Shown here in pieces: positions 35,538 through 43,484 of a DNA stretch of 64,000 bases; position 1 is the first letter of the stretch, and the number at the start of each line of letters is the position of its first letter. The stretch is from WVYX01 sp039592335 (GTDB lineage Bacteria > Gemmatimonadota > Gemmatimonadetes > Gemmatimonadales > GWC2-71-9). The stretch covers positions 226,986 through 290,985 of the forward strand of contig JBDHBX010000001.1 of assembly GCA_039592335.1 (NCBI GenBank), read 5' to 3'. The notes below the pieces were generated by a model. That model had not been told where the DNA came from. It was given only the letters and a program-made list of their open reading frames with translations, and ran no database searches. The position numbers and the translations under genes were made by a program.

Positions 35538-36804
35538 CGGCCCGCTCGGGCGCTGGGCGACCGACTGGGCGGAACTCGGCCTGGATGCCGCGCGGGAGAT
35601 CCGGGCGCACAAAATGCGCTCGCTGCTCACACTGTTCGGCATCGTCTTCGGCGCCGCATCCGTGGTGTCGATGACCTCACTCGCGGCCGCCGTCAAGCGG
35701 ATGGCCACCGATGAAATCCAGCGCCAGGGGATGCCGCGGACCGTGGCGTTTTACGACAGGGGGCCGCGGTCCGACGCGACGCGTGCCGCCGAGCTGCGCC
35801 ACACGGGCATCAGGCTCTCGGACATCGGAGCCCTCGGCGAGGTACCGGGTGTGGCGGCGACGTACGGTCGCAACTTCACGGGACGACAGTTGGCCAGGAC
35901 CGTGCGAGATCAGCGCACGGTGCCGGTGGACGGGATCGACGCCGGATACCTCAGCTACCGCCACTGGCCGGTCGTGCGGGGTCGCGAGTTCGTGCCACTC
36001 GACATCATCAACGCCTCGCGCGTCGCTATGCTCGGCGAGGAGCTGGTGGAGCCATTCTTCGGCGCCGCCGATCCCATCGGGCGCGCGATCGAGATCGCCG
36101 GGATCCGCTTCCGGGTAATTGGGGTCGTCGCGCCGATTGAGTTCGAGATGATCCCGGTCGACTACTCGTTCCTCGCCCGCCGCGTCTACGTGCCCTACAC
36201 GTATGTCACGATGTACCACAAGGGCGCCGGTCAGGTGGACAACGTGCTGGTCGACGTGGCTGGGCACGCCGACTTCGCCACGGTCATGGAGGCGGCCACG
36301 GTCCGGTTGCGCCAACGGCACCACGGGGTGGAGGACTTCGAGATCGAGAACGAGGCCGCTGACGTGCAGTCCATCCTCGCCATGGCGGACGGGATCCTGA
36401 TCGGTTGGAACGGCGTACTCTTCACCATCGCCGGCGTCACGCTCGTGGTAGGCGGCATCGGGCTCTTCAGCGTGCTGTTGATCGCCGTGCGCGAGCGCGT
36501 GCGGGAGATCGGGATCCGCAAGGCACTGGGAGCCGACGACCGCGACATCCGCAAGCTGTTCCTCGCCGAATCGCTCACACTCGCGCTGCTGGGCGCGGCC
36601 ATTGGGATCGGCGGCGGAACGGGGCTCATCAAGGTTACCGAGCTCATCGCCCAGCAGTTCGGGCGGGACTTCGTCATCACGGTGAATCTCCCCGGGGCCG
36701 TGATGGCCGTGCTCTTCGCCTTCGTCGTCGGCGTCGTGTTCGGCTGGTACCCCGCCAGCCGCGCGGCCAGGCTGGACCCAATCGAGGCGATTCGAGAGCT
36801 CTAG
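35530..36804 (+). CDS. ABC transporter permease (MacB-like, FtsX domain), second subunit
   Basis: A 424-residue paralogue of the preceding permease: N-terminal helix near LLTLFGIVFGAASVVSMTSLAAA, a periplasmic domain, and a C-terminal FtsX domain (VLFTIAGVTLVVGGIGLFSVLLIAVRERVREIGIRKALGADDRDI and two more helices). Two different permease genes suggest a heterodimeric channel. The stop overlaps by four bases with the convergent alcohol dehydrogenase gene, leaving no intergenic terminator. Confidence 0.9.
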   Translation: MASGPLGRWATDWAELGLDAAREIRAHKMRSLLTLFGIVFGAASVVSMTSLAAAVKRMATDEIQRQGMPRTVAFYDRGPRSDATRAAELRHTGIRLSDIGALGEVPGVAATYGRNFTGRQLARTVRDQRTVPVDGIDAGYLSYRHWPVVRGREFVPLDIINASRVAMLGEELVEPFFGAADPIGRAIEIAGIRFRVIGVVAPIEFEMIPVDYSFLARRVYVPYTYVTMYHKGAGQVDNVLVDVAGHADFATVMEAATVRLRQRHHGVEDFEIENEAADVQSILAMADGILIGWNGVLFTIAGVTLVVGGIGLFSVLLIAVRERVREIGIRKALGADDRDIRKLFLAESLTLALLGAAIGIGGGTGLIKVTELIAQQFGRDFVITVNLPGAVMAVLFAFVVGVVFGWYPASRAARLDPIEAIREL

Positions 36805-37898
36805 AGCCGCGGTTCGATAATTGCTTTCGTGACCCGCAGGTTGGCCACGTCATCCAGGGCCCGATCCGCCTGCTCGAGCCCGTAGCGCGCACCGATCACC
36901 TTGTGGAAGGGGAGACTCTCCCGATGGCGGGCCAGCATGTGGAGAGCGCGCACGATGTGTCGGAAGTCGGTGCCCCACTGCCCCAGGATGTCCGCATGCC
37001 GCCGGTTGATGTGGACGTGTGGATTGATGGTGACGGTCCCGGTGTCGGTGTAGTGCCCGCCCACGACGTAGGTGCCACCATCCCGTAGCAGATCCAAGGC
37101 CTCGGTGATCGCGACGGGATTGCCGCTCGCCTCGATGATCACGTCGGCGCCTCTCCCATGGGTCGCGTTGCGGATGGCGTCCTCGCGAGCCTCGAGCGAA
37201 TGCTCCTCGAGCGAAAGGACCATGTCGGCACCCAGTTCCAGTGCGAGGTCGAGGCGGGCCTTTGGAGCGCCGATGACGATCACCGCGCCGGCACCCCGCA
37301 GGTGCGCGAACGCCGCCGCCGCGAGCCCCACGGGCCCCGATCCCTGCACGACCACGGTGTCGCCCATGGTCAGGCCGCTGCGCTCGACCGCGGCGAAGCC
37401 GGTAAACAACCCGCAGCCCCCACCGATCACATCGTCGGCGGTCAGCCCTTCCGGCAGCCTGAGCACGCGAACACCGGGTCGCAGGTAGATCTTCTCGGCC
37501 CACCCTCCGAGCGGCCCGTCGTGCGCCGAGTACGTGATGCCGTACACCCGTCGCTCGGGACAGCGGTTGGGCTGGTTCACCACCGTGCAGTGGTAACAGG
37601 CGTTACACACCTCGTGCACGTCGTAGAACGTGACCACGTCACCCGGAAGCAGGGGCGCCCCCAACGCGTCCTTCTCGACTCCTCGATTCTCCAGGATGCG
37701 GCCCACGCTCACGTGGCCCGGAATGATCGGGTAGGGCACGCCCTCAAGACGTCCGTGGTGCAGGTGCACGTCGGTACCGCACACCTCGCTGGCCAGCGTC
37801 TCCAGCAGGATTCCCCCGTCCTCCACCACAGGGTCGTCAATCTGCCACTGCGCGATCGGCGCCCCCGGCTCCGTCATCACTGCCGCACGTATGGCCAT
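36801..37898 (-). CDS. zinc-dependent alcohol dehydrogenase (medium-chain)
   Basis: A 365-residue MDR-family dehydrogenase. CGTDVHLHHG with GHVSVG (GHV instead of the usual GHE), four structural-zinc cysteines in CNACYHCTVVNQPNRCPER, and the NAD(P)-binding GSGPVGLAAAAFA (about residue 185) are visible. The segment KIYLRPGVRVLRLPEGLTADDVIGGGCGLFTGF follows family pattern. It starts at the ATG one base after the kinase stop, on the same strand. Substrate is unknown; it is not a second Had because the diagnostic C-terminal block is missing. Confidence 0.87.
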   Translation of the reverse strand: MAIRAAVMTEPGAPIAQWQIDDPVVEDGGILLETLASEVCGTDVHLHHGRLEGVPYPIIPGHVSVGRILENRGVEKDALGAPLLPGDVVTFYDVHEVCNACYHCTVVNQPNRCPERRVYGITYSAHDGPLGGWAEKIYLRPGVRVLRLPEGLTADDVIGGGCGLFTGFAAVERSGLTMGDTVVVQGSGPVGLAAAAFAHLRGAGAVIVIGAPKARLDLALELGADMVLSLEEHSLEAREDAIRNATHGRGADVIIEASGNPVAITEALDLLRDGGTYVVGGHYTDTGTVTINPHVHINRRHADILGQWGTDFRHIVRALHMLARHRESLPFHKVIGARYGLEQADRALDDVANLRVTKAIIEPRL

Positions 37899-37899
37899 G

Positions 37900-40149
37900 C
37901 TACCCCCGATGCAATCCGATGCAACCAAGAACGTGGTCGAAGCGCTCGTCACTCCGCAGGTCGTCAAACAGCGGGTCCACCTCCAGGAAGACCATGTGCA
38001 GCGCACGCTCCTGGCAGGCCCGCTGCAGCCACTCGAAGGCCTCGTCGAGCTCCCGCAGCCCCATGTGGATCACGGCGAAGTAGTCGGCAGGGACGTACGC
38101 CTCCTTCGCACGCACCTTGAGGGCTGCCAAAATGTCGCGCGCGTCGTCCATGCGGTACGCTTGCGTGTAGGCGTAGGCGAGGTACGCCGCCATGCCCGGA
38201 TGGTCACCCGAGGCGGTCATCCCGCGCCGCAGCGCCGTCTGTGCTTCCTTGAGCATCCCCTTCTTGATGTAGGCCTGGCCCAAAAACCAGTTGAGGAAGA
38301 CGTACTCCGGATCGAGCTCGATCGTCTTGAGGAATCGCTCGATGGCCTCGTCGTAGCGCCGGCAGAAGTAGTGCACCCAGCCGAGTCCGGCGTTGATGGA
38401 GAGCGCCAAGGGTTCGAGCTGTTGCGCTCGCGTGATGTTCTCGGTCGCCTCCTCGAGCCGTCCGCGCGAGGCCAGGTACTCCGAGTAGGAATGCAGCGCC
38501 GTGGCATCCCGGGGATTCAGCTCCAGCGCCCGCGTGAGACACCGCTCGGCACCGTGCCAATCCAGATCGTAATAGTGATTCACCACCCCGAGGGAGGTGT
38601 GCGCCTCGGGGAGCATCTCGTCGATCTCCAGCGCCCTGAGCGCGGCCACGTGCGCCTTGGGGAAGGCTTCGCGCGGGGGCAGGAAGCGGTACCACGCCAA
38701 CAGGTTGTAGGAGTCGGCCAAGCCGGCATAGGCCAGGGCATAGTTGGGATCGGTGGCGATGGCCTGCTCGAAGTACTCGATACCTTTGGCGAAGCCGCCG
38801 CGGCGGCGCGTCTTCTCCACATACCGCCCCTGGAGGTACAGCTGGTAGGCCTCGACGTCGTCGGTGTAGCGCTTGACGACGCGAGTGTGCTGCTCCTCGA
38901 CGAACCGTTCCCGCAACGTGGAGACGATGGCGCCGGCGATCTCATCCTGGATCGCGAAGACATCCTCCATCTCCCGGTCATAGCGCTCCGACCAGAGGTG
39001 ATATCCATCGGCGACGTTGATTAGCTGGGCGGTGATACGCAGGCGCGTACCCATTTGCCGTACGCTGCCCTCTAGGATCGTCGACACACCGAGCTGCGCT
39101 CCGATGTCCTGCAGGTTCCGGTTGGCTCCCTTGAACGCAAAGGCGGAAGTGCGTGCCGCGACACGGAGACCCTCCAGCTTCGTCAGCGCGTTGATGATCT
39201 CCTCGGTCATTCCGTCGCTGAAGTACTCGTTATCGGGGTCTGCACTCATGTTCTGGAACGGCAGGACCGCGATGGAGCTCGCCTCCGGCTCGGGCAGCTT
39301 GACCTTCCCGGGGACCACCAGCGCCTCGACGAACTCCTCCGCGGTGTCGAACCGCTCGACGGGCGTCTTGGCCAACGCCTTGTGCAAGGCGGCATCCACG
39401 TGCTCCGGCACGGCCGACCGCTTGCGGCGGGCGGACGGAATCGGTGCAGCGAAGCACTGGGCGATGACGGCGTGCGGCGTGTCCCCCTTGTACGGCGGCT
39501 CACCCACGAGCATTTCGTACAACACACAGCCCAAGGAGTAGATGTCCGAGCGGCCGTCGAGTGCCTGCTCGCCGCTTGCCTGCTCGGGGCTCATATAGGT
39601 CGGGGTTCCCACCGCGATTCCCGGCTCGGTGATGACTTGGGCTCCGGGCCCTCTGCCGACCCCGATCGCCCGCGCCACCCCGAAGTCGGTCACGATCGCG
39701 TGCCCGTCGGAGACGAGGATGTTGGCGGGCTTGATGTCCCGGTGCACCACGTGGTGGCTGTGGGCATACCCCAAGGCGCTCGCGACCTCGCGCGCAATGT
39801 GCAGGGCCTCACCGACCTCCAGTTGGCCCTCACGGTCCAACCGCTGGCGCAGGGACTCGCCCTCCACGAAAGGCATGACGTAGTACAGCAAGCCATCCAC
39901 ATCACCGGAGTCGTATACCGGCAGGACGTGCGGGTGGGCGAGCTTCGCCGCGATCCCGATCTCGCGCAGGAATCGGTCGGATCCGACCGTCACCGCGAGT
40001 TCCGGACGCAGCACCTTCACCGCGACCTTGCGGCGGTGCTTGCGGTCCTCCGCGAGACACACCGTGGCCATCCCGCCGCGACCGACCTCCCGCATGATCG
40101 CGTAGCGGCCGGCCAGCGCCTCACGCAAACGCTGTGATAGCTCTACCAT
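37900..40149 (-). CDS. serine/threonine protein kinase with FlgO/TolB-like and TPR domains
   Basis: A 749-residue multidomain protein. Residues about 16-275 form a PknB-type kinase: GRGGMATV loop, Lys45, HRDIKPAN and DFGVARA, with the activation loop ending GTPTYMSPEQASGE. Then comes a domain starting SIAVLPFQNMSADPDNEYFSDGMTEEIINAL, found in many signalling proteins as an adenylate-cyclase-associated or TolB-like domain, and a C-terminal array of TPR repeats (residues about 430-740). No transmembrane segment is seen between kinase and sensor. This architecture recurs in Gemmatimonadota. The signal it senses is unknown. Confidence 0.92.
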   Translation of the reverse strand: MVELSQRLREALAGRYAIMREVGRGGMATVCLAEDRKHRRKVAVKVLRPELAVTVGSDRFLREIGIAAKLAHPHVLPVYDSGDVDGLLYYVMPFVEGESLRQRLDREGQLEVGEALHIAREVASALGYAHSHHVVHRDIKPANILVSDGHAIVTDFGVARAIGVGRGPGAQVITEPGIAVGTPTYMSPEQASGEQALDGRSDIYSLGCVLYEMLVGEPPYKGDTPHAVIAQCFAAPIPSARRKRSAVPEHVDAALHKALAKTPVERFDTAEEFVEALVVPGKVKLPEPEASSIAVLPFQNMSADPDNEYFSDGMTEEIINALTKLEGLRVAARTSAFAFKGANRNLQDIGAQLGVSTILEGSVRQMGTRLRITAQLINVADGYHLWSERYDREMEDVFAIQDEIAGAIVSTLRERFVEEQHTRVVKRYTDDVEAYQLYLQGRYVEKTRRRGGFAKGIEYFEQAIATDPNYALAYAGLADSYNLLAWYRFLPPREAFPKAHVAALRALEIDEMLPEAHTSLGVVNHYYDLDWHGAERCLTRALELNPRDATALHSYSEYLASRGRLEEATENITRAQQLEPLALSINAGLGWVHYFCRRYDEAIERFLKTIELDPEYVFLNWFLGQAYIKKGMLKEAQTALRRGMTASGDHPGMAAYLAYAYTQAYRMDDARDILAALKVRAKEAYVPADYFAVIHMGLRELDEAFEWLQRACQERALHMVFLEVDPLFDDLRSDERFDHVLGCIGLHRG

Positions 40150-40244
40150 GAGAGACGTAAGATGGCCCCTCGCTCGGGCCCCCGCGACCCTTGCCCAACC
40201 GCGCCGAACCCGGTTCCTTTCAGCGGCTCATCACCCACAACAGC

Positions 40245-40898
40245 ATGTCGCTCATCGGACGCCTTCGCACGATCTTCACTATGGGAAGGGGAATGGCCAC
40301 GGGCCTCTCGGAGCTCAAGGCCGGTCCCGACCCCATCGCCCTCTTCGCCGACTGGTTCGCCGCCGCCCGCCGGTCGGGTATCTTCCTGCCCGAGAGCATG
40401 GCGCTGGCTACCAGCACGCCGGATGGCGTGCCCTCCGCCCGCATGATGCTGCTCAAGGGTTTCGGCGACGACGGTTTCGCCTTCTACACCAACTATGAGA
40501 GCAGGAAGGGCACGGAGCTGCTCGAGAACCCGCGGGCCGCCATCGTGATGCACTGGCCGATCCTGGAGCGACAGGTGCGCGTCGAGGGAATGGTGGAGAA
40601 GCTCCCGCTCGAGGAATCCGAGGCCTACTTCGAGACGCGCCCCCGCGGAAGCCAGCTCGGTGCCTGGGCCTCGCAGCAGAGCGCGGAGCTCGAGAGTCGG
40701 CGGGAGATGGAACGGCGCTACCGCGAGCACGAAGCGAAGTTCGCGCCTGGCGACGTGCCGCTGCCACCCTTCTGGGGTGGCTTCCGTCTGGTCCCGCAGC
40801 ACATCGAATTCTGGCAGGGACGGCTCAACCGGCTGCACGACCGGCTGCGGTACACGCGCGAAGGCGATGGCTGGACGGTGACCCGCCTCTACCCATAG
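40245..40898 (+). CDS. pdxH: pyridoxamine 5'-phosphate oxidase
   Basis: A PdxH of about 200-217 residues that makes pyridoxal 5'-phosphate from pyridoxine or pyridoxamine phosphate with FMN. Characteristic segments are DPIALFADWFAAA, STPDGVPSARMMLLKGFGDDGFAFYTNYESRKGTEL, HWPILERQVRVEGMVEKL, SRGSQ-type PRGSQLGAWASQQS, PPFWGGFRLVPQHIEFWQG and the terminal RLHDRLRYTREGDGWTVTRLYP. The start is uncertain: ATG 40245, 40281 or 40293 are in frame and none has a good ribosome site. It is divergent from the kinase gene. Confidence 0.93.
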   Translation: MSLIGRLRTIFTMGRGMATGLSELKAGPDPIALFADWFAAARRSGIFLPESMALATSTPDGVPSARMMLLKGFGDDGFAFYTNYESRKGTELLENPRAAIVMHWPILERQVRVEGMVEKLPLEESEAYFETRPRGSQLGAWASQQSAELESRREMERRYREHEAKFAPGDVPLPPFWGGFRLVPQHIEFWQGRLNRLHDRLRYTREGDGWTVTRLYP

Positions 40899-40904
40899 CC
40901 CCAC

Positions 40905-41996
40905 CTAGCGGAGGGCCGGCAGTGGCTCGTCGCCTGTGACGAACGACTCGATGAACAGCCTGGCCACGTCCGAGCGCAGCACGTTGCTGTCTCCCCCGAG
41001 CCCGTAGGCTCGGCTCAGCATGCTCGTGTTGGCCAGCACCACGAAGGCGAGCCCCTGCTCCGGCACCCGCACGATCAGCGAGGAGTTGGCGTCCCACCAG
41101 CCGTAGTGCCACTGCAGCTCGATCCCTTCGTGCACGTGGATGAACCACCCGAGCGCGTAGGCCAGGGGGTCGCCACTGGGGTCCTCGGCGGGCGTGAACA
41201 CCGAGTCCCAGGTCGCGGGTTGGAGGAATCGCCCCTGATCGATGGCAATGGAATACGCGGCCATGTTCTCGACCGAGGCGATGAGACCGGCGGAGGTCCC
41301 GAAATACGAAGGATAGGCGGACCGGACCACTCGTCCCCCCTGCCACTCATAGGGCTCCGCCATGTTGGCGATGAACGCATCCCGGTCGAGGTCCGTGAGC
41401 GCGAAGTACGGACTCCTGGTGTTGGGAGCGGTGTGATGCAGCTGGAGCGGCTGGAGAATCCGCTCCACGAGGAGCTCACCGAACGCGCGCCCGCTGGCAA
41501 CGAGAATGACCCGATCGAGCTCACCGAACCGGTTTCCGTTGTACTGGAACGTGGTGCCCGGCACGCCCTCGGAGGTGTGCGTGAGGACGTGCCGCACCAG
41601 CACCGTCCCGTTGGCCGTGAGATCCACGCCATACTGGCTCACCGGATCGTCCAGGTCCACGAGTCCCTGCTCGACCAATTGCATCACGACGGTGGAAGCG
41701 AACGTCTTGGTGAGGGACGCCAGATGGAAGCTGGTCGCGGGGGTGACACGTCGGCCCTCATCCACGTCCGCGAACCCGAAGCCCATGGACCAGACGATCT
41801 CCTCGTTCTCTACGATAGCCGCCGACATGCCGGGGATGTGGAGCCCCACACGCAGCGTATCGAGCTGGGCCCCGAAGCCGGTAAGGCCCTCCATGTACTC
41901 CACGACGATGGGATCGCCATTGGAGCCCGGGCCCGTGCTGTCCGAGCCGCAGCCCAACACAAGCAGTGTGAGCGCGAGTGTCGTGTACCGATGCAC
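40905..41996 (-). CDS. serine hydrolase (beta-lactamase/class C type), lipoprotein
   Basis: A 363-residue penicillin-binding-protein/beta-lactamase fold protein. It has a lipoprotein signal (LALTLLVLGCGS). The catalytic SxxK is in FHLASLTKTFAS near residue 92, the YxN position is FQYNGNRFG near 168, and the C-terminal motif region contains LQWHYGWWDANSS. Such proteins are esterases, peptidases or D-aminopeptidases more often than lactamases. Convergent with pdxH (6 bases apart). It is intact, in contrast to the internally shortened relative at 47987-48598. Confidence 0.87.
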   Translation of the reverse strand: MHRYTTLALTLLVLGCGSDSTGPGSNGDPIVVEYMEGLTGFGAQLDTLRVGLHIPGMSAAIVENEEIVWSMGFGFADVDEGRRVTPATSFHLASLTKTFASTVVMQLVEQGLVDLDDPVSQYGVDLTANGTVLVRHVLTHTSEGVPGTTFQYNGNRFGELDRVILVASGRAFGELLVERILQPLQLHHTAPNTRSPYFALTDLDRDAFIANMAEPYEWQGGRVVRSAYPSYFGTSAGLIASVENMAAYSIAIDQGRFLQPATWDSVFTPAEDPSGDPLAYALGWFIHVHEGIELQWHYGWWDANSSLIVRVPEQGLAFVVLANTSMLSRAYGLGGDSNVLRSDVARLFIESFVTGDEPLPALR

Positions 41997-42103
41997 GTCC
42001 GCTCCCTCTCGGTGCTCCTGCTTTGGATACGTCCCGGCCTACGTGCCGGTTTCACCGCTTCGAGCCGTTGTCCGAGGCCACCCCGCACGTTACTTCTTCC
42101 TCC

Positions 42104-42442
42104 ATGAATATCGTAAGACTACTACCTGTCCTAATGAGCTTCCTGCTGCTCGCGGCGCACTTCTCGCGCAACGACGTCACGGCACTCGTCGCGGCGAGCC
42201 TGGCGCTGCCGGTGCTGCTGCTCGTCCGCCGCGCCTGGGTGCCCCGTCTGTTCCAGGTCCTGTTGATCCTGGGAGGTGTGGAGTGGATCCGATCCCTGGT
42301 GACATACGCCTCCCGCCGGCAGGCGGAGGGTGAATCCTGGATGCGGCTCGCGATCATCCTGGGCGTGGTAGCCCTCTTCACGGCCTGCTCCGGTCTGGTC
42401 TTCCGGAACTCCAAGCTCAGGCAGCGGTACTCACCCGAGTGA
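42104..42442 (+). CDS. small multi-pass membrane protein
   Basis: A 112-residue protein with three or four hydrophobic helices (LLPVLMSFLLLAAHF, VTALVAASLALPVLLLV, LFQVLLILGGVEWI, MRLAIILGVVALFTACSGLVF). It matches an uncharacterised family of short membrane proteins; no function can be assigned. ATG 42104 was chosen because upstream sequence in frame is non-hydrophobic and lies within the divergent promoter region. The stop overlaps the GTG start of the kelch gene. Confidence 0.7.
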   Translation: MNIVRLLPVLMSFLLLAAHFSRNDVTALVAASLALPVLLLVRRAWVPRLFQVLLILGGVEWIRSLVTYASRRQAEGESWMRLAIILGVVALFTACSGLVFRNSKLRQRYSPE

Positions 42443-43467
42443 CCGCCACCAGCATGCTCTGGCCGCTGATCCTCGCGCTGGGCCTCCAGAGCCCGACCTG
42501 GCAGGCCGCTCCACTTCTGCGGCGCCCGGTGTCCAACAACGCCGTCGCCGCGGTCGAGACCTCCCGTGGCATGGCGGTGTTTTCGTTTCTCGGGCTCGAC
42601 TCCACCGTGCGGTGGGACGGGGTGGTCAACTGGGCCTTCCGCTGGAACGTGGGTGAACAGTATTGGCGCGAGATCACACCCGTACCGGGACCCGGCCGGC
42701 TGGCGGCGACCGCGCAGGCCGTCGGCGGCGGGATCTTCTTGTTCGGCGGCTACACCGTGGCCCAGGACGGCACCGAGCAATCCCTCCCCAACGTGGACAT
42801 CCTGGACCCGGAGAGCGGCGATTGGAGTACCGGTGCGCCGATTCCCGTCCCGGTCGACGACGCCGTCTCGGGCGTGTGGCGTGACTCGCTCGTCTACCTG
42901 GTGTCCGGATGGCACGACCGGGACAACGTGCCCAACGTGCAGCTCTACGATCCCGCGACCGACACCTGGCGGCAGGCGACGCCGATTCCTGGGCGGCCCG
43001 TGTTCGGCCACACCGGCGCCGTCGTGGAGAACAGCATCATCTACATCGACGGCGTGGGCACCAACCCGGATCGACCGCGCTTCACCATGGAGGGCGGCTC
43101 ATGGCGGGGGGACATCGACCCCGACGACCCCACGCAGATCACGTGGCGGCGCATTGCGGACCACCCCGGTCCACCCCTCTACCGCGCCGGTGCCGCGGGG
43201 CTGGACGGCACCGTGATCTTCGCCGGCGGCACCAACAACCCCTACAACTACGACGGCATCGGCTACAACACGTGGCCAGCGGAGCCGCGGCGGGCCGTGT
43301 TCCGCTACGACCTGGAGACCGACCGGTGGCACGGTTGGGGGGAGTTGCGCCAGCCGGTGATGGACCTGCGGGGCATCGTCGTGGCGGGCCGTCGGCTGGT
43401 CATCGTGGGCGGGATGAGCTCGGCCCAGTGGGTGTCGGACCGCGTGTGGGCCGTGGAGCTTCCGTGA
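42439..43467 (+). CDS. kelch-repeat beta-propeller protein
   Basis: A 342-residue protein with kelch-type repeats: GGGIFLFGGYTV, VDILDPESGDWSTGAPIP, DSLVYLVSGWHD, VQLYDPATDTWRQATPIPG, TVIFAGGTNNPYNYDG and RLVIVGGMSSAQ. The N-terminus (SMLWPLILALGLQSPTWQA) looks like a signal peptide. Kelch propellers bind proteins or carbohydrates; no catalytic motif is evident. The GTG start overlaps the preceding membrane protein gene by four bases, implying coexpression. Confidence 0.82.
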   Translation: MTATSMLWPLILALGLQSPTWQAAPLLRRPVSNNAVAAVETSRGMAVFSFLGLDSTVRWDGVVNWAFRWNVGEQYWREITPVPGPGRLAATAQAVGGGIFLFGGYTVAQDGTEQSLPNVDILDPESGDWSTGAPIPVPVDDAVSGVWRDSLVYLVSGWHDRDNVPNVQLYDPATDTWRQATPIPGRPVFGHTGAVVENSIIYIDGVGTNPDRPRFTMEGGSWRGDIDPDDPTQITWRRIADHPGPPLYRAGAAGLDGTVIFAGGTNNPYNYDGIGYNTWPAEPRRAVFRYDLETDRWHGWGELRQPVMDLRGIVVAGRRLVIVGGMSSAQWVSDRVWAVELP

Positions 43468-43484
43468 GCTGACGGCGCCTCAGA